Assembly (NCBI RefSeq): GCF_004138135.1
Contig: NZ_RYFD01000033.1
Location: 1-49,804 of the forward strand
Source of the DNA: Candidatus Oscillochloris fontis
Lineage (GTDB): Bacteria > Chloroflexota > Chloroflexia > Chloroflexales > Chloroflexaceae
DNA length: 49,804 bases
Direction: 5' to 3'
The notes beneath the pieces are model-generated. The model was not told where the DNA came from and did no database searches. It saw only the letters and a program-made list of their open reading frames with translations. This document shows, piece by piece, positions 44,216 through 49,804 of this stretch. How positions within the stretch are numbered: position 1 is the first letter of the stretch; every line of letters starts with the position of its first letter. Both the position numbers and the translations under genes were made by a program.

Positions 44216-44249
44216 CGAACGGCGGCTCTCAGATGAGAGCCGCCGTTCG
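44216..44249. terminator. Perfect 16-bp hairpin terminator
   Basis: CGAACGGCGGCTCTCA (44216-44231), loop GA, and the exact complement (44234-44249). It lies just after the small gene and ahead of the oppositely oriented tRNA, and may serve both strands. Confidence 0.7.
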
Positions 44250-44292
44250 CGTGGAGTATGGGGCAACAGCCGCGCCACACTACCAAATCATC

Positions 44293-44366
44293 TACCCCCA
44301 GCGGGATTCGAACCCGCGATCTTCACCTTGAAAGGGTGACGTCCTAGGCCGCTAGACTATGGGGGC
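44293..44366 (-). tRNA. tRNA-Glu (anticodon UUC)
   Basis: The minus strand gives a 74-nt cloverleaf. The acceptor stem pairs GCCCCCA with TGGGGGT. The D arm is GTCTAGCGGCCTAGGAC, the anticodon stem-loop is TCACC-CTTTCAA-GGTGA with anticodon TTC, and the T arm is GCGGGTTCGAATCCCGC. The 3' CCA is not encoded. It closely follows bacterial tRNA-Glu. Confidence 0.96.
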
Positions 44367-44422
44367 GCAACGTGGGATATTATAGCAGGGGTTGCGATTC
44401 CTATCAAGTTGGCGATTCGCCG

Positions 44423-44547
44423 AAATTGTTCACACTTGGGGTAAAAGAAACCTCGTTTTGACGCAAAGGCGCGAAGACGCAAAGGGTTGTTGCAGGCTTT
44501 GCGCCTTTGCGTCAAAATCGGAATGCTAGGAGAACTGTGAACAGTTA
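44423..44547. repeat. Family A palindromic element, copy 3
   Basis: 125 bp with AATTGTTCACACTT near 44424 and GAACTGTGAACAGTTA ending at 44547. The interior is shorter than in copies 1 and 2 but has the same GACGCAAAGGCGC blocks. The final TTA is the complement of the stop codon TAA of the 44545 gene. Confidence 0.88.
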
Positions 44548-45117
44548 CGATTCGGCAGCCTCGATCACATCATAATAGTCGGCGAGGCCAGCCAGAGTCA
44601 TCTGGGCCAGGAAGGGGGTCACTTCGTGGCCGAGTGAGGTTCGGAAGGTGTTGGAGTCGATGGCGATGGCCTCGTGCCAACGTTCAGCTTGGGTGTAGAT
44701 CGGCAGGGTGCGCCGCAGTTGGGTGGCGAGGAAGCGGCGGTTGTTGGGGGTGGCGATGCAGTGAACCGCATGGCGCAGGTAGTCGCTGAAGCTGGCTTCA
44801 TCCTCAGCCGACTCGACCACGGGCGGTTCGCCATATTTGGCAATGATCTTGCCAATGAGCGTTGCGCTGATGTGGAGCGGGGCAAAGGTTGCTTCACGGA
44901 AGAGTTCAAGGCAGAAGGTGTTGAAGGCGGCTTCGTCTTGGTGCAATGCGTGCGCGAGGCTGCGTTGCTCGCTGAGGATCTGGGTGGCAGCGGCAATCCG
45001 CGCTTGCTCCGCATCGTCGGGTGGGGTGGCTAGCCACGTGTCGGCACAACGGGTCAGCCGCAGGGCAAGCTCGCCGCCGCCCGCAAGGTGGCTCTTGTAG
45101 ATGATTGGTCTGCGCAT
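44545..45117 (-). CDS. Hypothetical protein, unrecognised
   Basis: A 190-aa protein with no family I recognise. It is cytoplasmic in character (no membrane segment) and mostly helical. It begins MRRPIIYKSHLAGGGELALRLTRCADTWL and has a Cys/His-poor, Arg/Glu-rich body (ARIAAATQILSEQRSLAHAL, then NNRRFLATQLRRTLPIYTQAERW). The stop TAA is the end of a family A element, so the last residues may have been altered by its insertion. It diverges from cysK, and the promoter region between them is AT-rich. No strong RBS is seen. Conservation elsewhere could not be checked. Confidence 0.6.
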   Translation of the reverse strand: MRRPIIYKSHLAGGGELALRLTRCADTWLATPPDDAEQARIAAATQILSEQRSLAHALHQDEAAFNTFCLELFREATFAPLHISATLIGKIIAKYGEPPVVESAEDEASFSDYLRHAVHCIATPNNRRFLATQLRRTLPIYTQAERWHEAIAIDSNTFRTSLGHEVTPFLAQMTLAGLADYYDVIEAAES

Positions 45118-45204
45118 CCGGTACTCCGCTGGGATTTGTGCTGTGGGTATTCCAAGCGGTTAGTATACCGCACCCCTTTAAACTGAACTATTTCTATTAA
45201 GAAC

Positions 45205-45233
45205 TTGACTTTATATCTAATTTGCGCTACAAT
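45205..45233 (+). promoter_or_regulatory. Promoter of cysK (TTGACT-17-TACAAT)
   Basis: TTGACT (45205-45210), 17 bp, TACAAT (45228-45233). This is the best sigma-70-like promoter in the window, in an AT-rich patch. It leaves a leader of about 90 bases with GGGG-ctacg-CCCC and other short stems. Confidence 0.75.
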
Positions 45234-45328
45234 AATGCAAGACATGAGCAATAGCACTTGGGGCTACGCCCCCCACCACAGGTGGCTCGATGTGATGACC
45301 TAGCCTGTAATGAAAGGAGCGCGACCCT

Positions 45329-46258
45329 ATGGCGCGGATCTATCAGGATATTACCGAGTTGATTGGCAATACGCCCTTAGTACGCCTGAATCGGCTCAAC
45401 ACGACTGAGGCCACCGTCTTGGCCAAGCTGGAGTTCTTTAACCCGGCGGGGAGCGTCAAGGATCGGATCGGGTTGGCGATGATCGAGACGGCGGAACGTG
45501 AGGGTAAGATCCGGCCAGATGAGACGATCCTTGTCGAGCCAACCAGCGGCAATACGGGGATCGGATTGGCGTTGGTCGCGGCGGCCAAGGGCTATCGTCT
45601 GATCCTCACCATGCCGGAGACGATGAGTATTGAACGCCGCAAGCTGCTGCGCGCCTATGGGGCGGAGATCGAACTGACGCCTGGTGCCGAGGGAATGCGC
45701 GGGGCGATTGCGCGTGCCGAGGCGCTGGTGGCCGATCTGCCGAATGGCTTTATGCCCCAGCAGTTCAAGAACCCGGCTAACCCGGAGATTCACCGCAAGA
45801 CCACGGCAGAGGAGATCTGGAACGATACCGATGGCACGGTGGATATTCTGGTGGGTGGGGTCGGCACGGGTGGCACGATCACCGGGGTGGGTGAGGTGTT
45901 GAAGGCGCGCAAGCCCGGTTTGCAGGTGATTGCGGTTGAACCCGAAGCCTCGCCGGTGCTCTCTGGGGGTGCTCCGGGGCCGCATAAGATTCAGGGTATT
46001 GGGGCTGGGTTTGTGCCCGATGTGCTCAATACCGGGATTATTGATGAGATCGTTCTCGTCAATAATGATGATGCCTTTAGTATGGCACGCCGTTTGGCGA
46101 AAGAAGAGGGCTTATTGGTGGGCATTAGTAGCGGAGCAGCCGCTACCGCCGCGCTGTGGGTAGCGGCGCGCCCTGAGAATGCTGGGAAAGTGATTGTGTT
46201 TGTGGTACCATCGAATGGCGAACGCTACCTCTCGACGCCGTTGTATAACGAGGAGTAG
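45329..46258 (+). CDS. cysK: Cysteine synthase A (O-acetylserine sulfhydrylase)
   Basis: A 309-aa fold-type II PLP enzyme making cysteine from O-acetylserine and sulfide. The PLP lysine is K44 in AGSVKDRIG. Substrate binding is in [16 protein letters not shown], and [17 protein letters not shown] binds phosphate. AAGGAGCG precedes the ATG. It has its own promoter at 45205. Its stop TAG (46256-46258) is the first triplet of a family D hairpin. Length and motifs are normal, so it is expected to be active. Confidence 0.96.
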   Translation: MARIYQDITELIGNTPLVRLNRLNTTEATVLAKLEFFNPAGSVKDRIGLAMIETAEREGKIRPDETILVEPTSGNTGIGLALVAAAKGYRLILTMPETMSIERRKLLRAYGAEIELTPGAEGMRGAIARAEALVADLPNGFMPQQFKNPANPEIHRKTTAEEIWNDTDGTVDILVGGVGTGGTITGVGEVLKARKPGLQVIAVEPEASPVLSGGAPGPHKIQGIGAGFVPDVLNTGIIDEIVLVNNDDAFSMARRLAKEEGLLVGISSGAAATAALWVAARPENAGKVIVFVVPSNGERYLSTPLYNEE

Positions 46259-46281
46259 AGACGCAATATCTTGTGTCTCTA
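46256..46281. repeat. Family D hairpin element, single copy
   Basis: TAGAGACGCAA-tatc-TTGTGTCTCTA is a near-perfect 11-bp inverted repeat that begins with the cysK stop codon. It is the same element as the last unit of the array at 3226. Confidence 0.85.
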
Positions 46282-46355
46282 TATGGCATATGTGCAACAC
46301 TGGCTCCATTCCCCACGTCACATGGCTAGAATGACTGGATGGAAGGAGTCGCCCA

Positions 46356-47360
46356 ATGTCTACCGATGCCCCTCCGCGCACACCAATGCCCGATGAACCC
46401 TTCTACCGTGGGGCGCAGTCGCGGCGTTGGGGTGGCTTACTGTTGCTGCTCGGTCTGGTCTGGTTGGTGTTTGAGCTGACTAGCCGCAGCGCGATTTTTG
46501 CCTTTGCGCTGGTGGAAGAAGAAGCCAGCACGCTGCCCCAGTCGTTTAGTGCGACCCACTTGGTGGTGCGGGGGGGTGATGATCAGATCAGTCTGCACGA
46601 TGAAGATGGTGATCAGGTGACGGTGACGGCGGTGCGCCATGGCTTTGGCTGGAATAGTAGTTCCGCTCGCTCGGCATTGCAGCGGGTTGATCTCCATATC
46701 ACCCAGCAGGGCGAGACGCTTAGTGTGGAGGTGCGCCATAATGGGGGTGTCCCGTTCCTCTTTGGTCGTTCGCCCTATGCTGATGTGCAAATCGGTGTGC
46801 CTGAAGGGATGAATCTTGATGTGCAGACGATCAGTGGCGATCTGGCGGGCGAAGGCATACGTAGCACCGGGATTCTCCAGACCGTCAGCGGTCAACTGAC
46901 CCTGGTTGATGTGGCGGGCGATCTTCAACTCAGAACCACCAGTGGCGATCTTCAGCTCCGTGATGCTGGCCCAGGATTGAAGATCGAGACGATCAGTGGG
47001 GATGTGCGTATTGAGGGGGGCAGCGGGGCGCTGCGGGTTGAATCCATCTCTGGCGACCTTGATCTGCGCGATCTGCGTGAGGCGTTGTTGGATCTCGACA
47101 CCACCAGTGGGGATATAGAGGTGGTTGGGGTGTTCAGCGGTCAGATTCATACGACTTCGGGCGATGTTGATCTGCGGTTTAGCCCTAGCGCCAATCTGAA
47201 GCTGAGTGTTACTACAATGAGTGGCGCGATTGAATATGATCTGCAACTGCGTGAGGTTCAGCAGGATTGGCGTAGTTTGCAGGCGGTGGTGGGGGCTGGA
47301 CAGGCGCAGTTGCAGGTGAGTACGGCGAGCGGGGATGTGGAGCTACGCTCGGATTCTTGA
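46356..47360 (+). CDS. DUF4097-type beta-repeat protein with N-terminal membrane anchor
   Basis: A 334-aa protein. A short polar N-terminus and one membrane segment (about 25-48: WGGLLLLLGLVWLVFELT) lead to an extracytoplasmic beta-helix-like domain. From about 150 the repeat is a roughly 20-residue unit with (T/I)(T/I)SGD(L/I/V) (TISGDLAGEGI, TTSGDLQLRD, TISGDVRIEG, SISGDLDLRD, TTSGDIEVVG, TTSGDVDLRF), the pattern of DUF4097/GIN-type putative adhesins. GGAAGGAG precedes the ATG. DUF4097 and PspC proteins are often linked in genomes, and here pspC is in the same window but 39 kb away. Its ligand is unknown. Confidence 0.82.
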   Translation: MSTDAPPRTPMPDEPFYRGAQSRRWGGLLLLLGLVWLVFELTSRSAIFAFALVEEEASTLPQSFSATHLVVRGGDDQISLHDEDGDQVTVTAVRHGFGWNSSSARSALQRVDLHITQQGETLSVEVRHNGGVPFLFGRSPYADVQIGVPEGMNLDVQTISGDLAGEGIRSTGILQTVSGQLTLVDVAGDLQLRTTSGDLQLRDAGPGLKIETISGDVRIEGGSGALRVESISGDLDLRDLREALLDLDTTSGDIEVVGVFSGQIHTTSGDVDLRFSPSANLKLSVTTMSGAIEYDLQLREVQQDWRSLQAVVGAGQAQLQVSTASGDVELRSDS

Positions 47361-47370
47361 TTTATCCTCT

Positions 47371-47485
47371 CACCTCCGGTGGGGGTTCGGGGGCGGCGCA
47401 GCCGCCCCTGAAGATATTTTTTTGGTGTGTTTTGGCGGCGTAGCCGCCAAAACACACCAAAAATGGGGTTTGGGGCGTAGCCCGT
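47371..47485. repeat. Family B hairpin element, copy 5
   Basis: CACCTCCGGTGGGGGTTCGG leads into hairpin I GGGGCGGC-gca-GCCGCCCC (47390-47408). The 21-bp variable hairpin II (47419-47439 with 47443-47463, loop GTA; arm GGTGTG paired with CACACC) and GGGGC-gta-GCCC follow. It runs into the palindrome at 47476. Confidence 0.88.
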
Positions 47486-47520
47486 AGAGACGGCCCGCCG
47501 GGCCGTCTCTACGGGCTACG
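47476..47520. repeat. Perfect 22-bp-arm palindrome (family G)
   Basis: An arm beginning CGTAGCCCGTAGAGACGG, one central base, and the exact complement. It contains TAGAGACG as in family D. The right arm holds the stop TAG of the usp gene (complement of 47516-47518). It probably also serves as terminator. Confidence 0.88.
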
Positions 47521-48316
47521 CTACTTCCTCGCGCTTGCCCACCAAGACCGGGATGGGGCTAAGATCGAGAATATCACCGGCCAGATCCTCCAACAAGATC
47601 CGATCTAGTCGGCTAGAGATGCGGTGCGCCCCGATCATCAAGAGATCGTGCTCGCGGGCCGCATCCACCACCGCATCCACCACCGAGCCGATCTGGACAA
47701 CCACCTCGGTCTCAACCTCCTGCGCCCGCAACAACGCGGCGGCCTCGCGCAGTACCGCCGCTTCGGGGCTTGGCCCGTTGAGGAACTCATCTGCATGGGG
47801 CGGGGCGTTCTCGAAGATGAGCGGTTGGGCTGAGATGGCGTGCAGCAGGGTGATGCTGGCACCGAGTGGTTTGGCGATCCGCAGCAGGTAGCGGGCATGC
47901 GCGATGGTGCCTGCATCACCGCCGCTGGCGAGCAGGATGCGCCGGATCGGGCCGATACGCCCTTGCACCCGCAGCACCGCCACGTCAAGCCGCTGGGCCA
48001 GCCGCTTGCTGCGTCGCCCCAGGATGATCCGTTGCAGACTCGGCTGGAGCCGCCCAATGATCACGAGGTCGGCTGCGTGTAGCCCCGCCTCCCACGTCAG
48101 CGCGCCCACGGCATCGCCCGCGTGGATGCGTAGGATACTCGGTATGGTGGGGGGTAGATCCAACTCGGCCTGGGCAGTCCGCAACAGCGCTTCGTTGCCC
48201 GCACCACCACCACTCACCAGCGTGACTGCACGCGCAACTTGGTGTAGGAGCGGGGCGGAGAAGGCGATCACCGCGCCATACGAGGGCGCTGGGCCAGCAT
48301 AGATCACAATACGCAT
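47516..48316 (-). CDS. Tandem universal stress protein (two Usp domains)
   Basis: A 266-aa protein of two Usp-like halves. The first (1-120) opens MRIVIYAGPAPSYGAVIAFSAPLL. The second (about 125-266) opens RRILLASGGDAGTIAHARYLLRIAKPLGASITLLHA and ends DLLMIGAHRISSRLDRILLEDLAGDILDLSPIPVLV. The usual GxxGx9G(S/T) nucleotide motif is incomplete in both halves, so ATP binding is doubtful. The start ATG at 48316 lies 21 bp after the transporter gene and is probably cotranscribed with it. The stop lies inside a perfect palindrome. Confidence 0.85.
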   Translation of the reverse strand: MRIVIYAGPAPSYGAVIAFSAPLLHQVARAVTLVSGGGAGNEALLRTAQAELDLPPTIPSILRIHAGDAVGALTWEAGLHAADLVIIGRLQPSLQRIILGRRSKRLAQRLDVAVLRVQGRIGPIRRILLASGGDAGTIAHARYLLRIAKPLGASITLLHAISAQPLIFENAPPHADEFLNGPSPEAAVLREAAALLRAQEVETEVVVQIGSVVDAVVDAAREHDLLMIGAHRISSRLDRILLEDLAGDILDLSPIPVLVGKREEVA

Positions 48317-48337
48317 GCAAGATTAACCTCAATGGGA

Positions 48338-49495
48338 TTAAAAACGAAACAGTAGCAGCAGCAGCGGAATCAACAACATGACCCCCAGGAAACTCGCCAA
48401 AGTACGGTTATCGCGGATGATAAACTCTTGTAATCGCAGCACCCCACTGGCGAAGGGACGGTAGGCGAAGATGAGGACGACAAATGAGAGTAGCGCCACA
48501 CTCACCATTTCAACCAATACAATCGTGAAGGCTGCCGCGCCCCCCACGATCAGCGCCGCGACCAGCGTATCAATAAAGGTGGTAATGTTGGCTCCCATGA
48601 TATAGGGGAGTGTATTTTCGCGGCGCACCATCCCCTTGGCCGAGAGTGGCACCAGGATCGAGAGCGACACCGAGACCGAGAGGGTAACGGAGGTGATCGC
48701 GGCTCCCAGCAGGAACATCGAGACGGGCCGATAGACAACCCGCCCAATCCGGCGGAAGGCGCTGCGTTCAGCGTTCATCTCCGGCAAGGCACGGTCGAGC
48801 AGCGCGAAGGCTGCGAGGAGCGCCCCAATCCCGATCAGAAAGAGCGACCATGCGGGAACCCAGGTGGTGATCAGGGTGACAACGGGATCGATCAGCAGGT
48901 CTATCACCGAGGCGAGGGGGCTGCTCGCGCTGGCGTGAATGATCGTCACTGGTTGCGTGCTGAGGAACCAATAGCCTAGCAGCAGCGCGGGCAGATAGAT
49001 TGCGGCGGTGACGAGCAGCGCCAGCACCCCAATTGCGATGCTGGAGCCGCGTTGGTGACCGCGTAGGTAGTAGATGAAGCCGACCACCAGCACGATCAGC
49101 GACGCACCTAGGCGCGAGCCGGTGATCATTGTGAAGGTCTGCAAGGCATCGAGCGTGCCGGAGGAGAAGAGCGAGACCGCAATCGCCGCGACGGGCGAGC
49201 CACTCAGGAAGATGTAGGCCAGCAGCCAGCCGAAACCGAGCGCATTGGCGGGGCTGGTAACATTCAGCAGCCCGATGACTTGGCGACCATAGCCCGCCGC
49301 ACCTCTTTTCAGCAACTCCAGCGCCAAGGCGAAGAGCAGCAAACCCAAGAGGAGCGCGGCAATGCGCGCCAAAGCCACACGAATCCGACTCAGGGTGAGT
49401 GGTTCTACCGGCGTCGTCGGATCAACATTGGTTGGAACTGGTTCACTCACCTCTACCTCGGTTGATAGGTTGATGCAGCGATCTGCGTCGATCAT
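48338..49495 (-). CDS. Na/Pi cotransporter-family membrane protein
   Basis: A 385-aa polytopic protein with about eight hydrophobic segments. Two inverted-topology repeats carry the family motifs SGSPVAAIAVSLFSSGTL (about 103-120) and the second copy GANITTFIDTLVAALIVGGAA. The family (NptA/PNaS) imports phosphate with sodium. The polar N-terminus (about 1-35) is cytoplasmic. The start at 49495 has AAAGGAGG six bases upstream. An in-frame extension to 49789 would translate repeat DNA and is rejected. It precedes usp on the same strand. No PhoU domain is fused. Confidence 0.87.
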   Translation of the reverse strand: MIDADRCINLSTEVEVSEPVPTNVDPTTPVEPLTLSRIRVALARIAALLLGLLLFALALELLKRGAAGYGRQVIGLLNVTSPANALGFGWLLAYIFLSGSPVAAIAVSLFSSGTLDALQTFTMITGSRLGASLIVLVVGFIYYLRGHQRGSSIAIGVLALLVTAAIYLPALLLGYWFLSTQPVTIIHASASSPLASVIDLLIDPVVTLITTWVPAWSLFLIGIGALLAAFALLDRALPEMNAERSAFRRIGRVVYRPVSMFLLGAAITSVTLSVSVSLSILVPLSAKGMVRRENTLPYIMGANITTFIDTLVAALIVGGAAAFTIVLVEMVSVALLSFVVLIFAYRPFASGVLRLQEFIIRDNRTLASFLGVMLLIPLLLLLFRF

Positions 49496-49639
49496 GCTGG
49501 CCTCCTTTGTGGCGACGTTGCCAAGCCAGTTGTACACCCCGGAAAAGGTCATTATATCTGGCTGGGAGCGCGGTTGTCTAGCTTCATACTCCAGCTCTCC
49601 AGCTTTCAGGGTATGTGCAACATCACTTCCGGTGGGGGT

Positions 49640-49786
49640 TATGGAGGGCGATGCTTCGCCCCTACGACGGGCGGGGTGGGGGTTCATGGAGGGCTTCGAG
49701 GGCGAAGCATCGCCTGTGGGCGACCCACCGAGGTGGGGGTTTATGGCGGGCGATGCTTCGCCCCTACGACGGGCGGGGTGGGAGGC
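49640..49786. repeat. Family C repeat cluster at the window end
   Basis: GGGCGATGCTTCGCCCCTAC occurs at about 49657 and 49749, with GGGCGAAGCATCGCC between them at about 49700. CGACGGGCGGGGTGGG follows both outer copies. It fills the space upstream of the transporter gene. No other gene is seen after 49495. Confidence 0.85.
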
Positions 49787-49804
49787 CACCGGTATGCCGC
49801 GATG

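Noticed and set aside
45240-45328. A known riboswitch in the cysK leader
   Set aside because: Only short stems are visible and I cannot match SAM, T-box or other known motifs.
49496-49789. N-terminal extension of the Na/Pi cotransporter
   Set aside because: The extension encodes repeated family C sequence, and AAAGGAGG sits just before 49495.

Overview
The window looks like a chromosomal segment of a Chloroflexota bacterium, most likely a filamentous Chloroflexia member related to Oscillochloris, Chloroploca or Chloroflexus. This is inferred, not proven. The grounds are the high-GC genes, the dnaX-ybaB-recR-Roadblock gene order, a kinase-STAND-TPR protein, and intergenic spaces full of palindromic repeats. 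There is no rRNA, prophage or CRISPR array. Most genes are housekeeping genes in short operons. The accessory content is one tnpB-only insertion element, one AT-rich membrane gene, one decayed radical-SAM gene and many repeat elements.

Layout. 0-3 kb: a glycosyltransferase, a threonine ammonia-lyase and a small YcxB-like membrane protein. 3.2-7.9 kb (minus strand): PspC-domain protein, HlyD/MacA-like adaptor, MacB-like ATPase and permease, probably one operon. A hairpin that would hide the adaptor's ribosome binding site precedes the adaptor. 8.2-11.7 kb: a membrane TPR protein and a class A penicillin-binding protein. 11.7-12.4 kb: a repeat cluster, then a promoter and a structured leader or small RNA ahead of hpf. 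13.1-16.3 kb: dnaX, ybaB, recR and a Roadblock/LC7 protein. 16.4-17.5 kb: a HipA-like kinase with a DUF3037 partner. 17.6-23.9 kb: serB, a CHASE4-type hybrid histidine kinase, a CheY-like regulator and a class III aminotransferase. 24-28.7 kb: a small membrane protein, an ATP-grasp protein fused to helix-hairpin-helix, the tnpB element and purF.

28.7-37 kb: the AT-rich membrane protein, an RNA methyltransferase without Fe-S cysteines, purM-purC, and hisG with a creatininase-family gene and a HisRS/HisZ-like gene. 37-43.2 kb: threonine synthase, a second RNA methyltransferase (with Fe-S cysteines) and a 1097-aa kinase-NTPase-TPR protein. 43.3-45.1 kb: a radical-SAM/SPASM pseudogene, a small secreted or anchored protein, tRNA-Glu(UUC) and an unrecognised gene. 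45.2-49.5 kb: cysK, a DUF4097-type protein, a double Usp protein and a Na/Pi cotransporter-like protein.

The most unusual signal is in the repeats. At least three unrelated palindromic families (TIR-bounded A, hairpin C and hairpin D/G) begin with TAA or TAG, and in at least seven places that triplet is the stop codon of the adjacent gene. Family B consists of cloverleaf-like elements whose central hairpin differs in sequence from copy to copy while staying almost perfectly self-complementary. Other points worth following are the hairpin over the adaptor RBS, the leader RNA before hpf, the HipA-like/DUF3037 pair and the compensatory change between the two end hairpins of the tnpB element.
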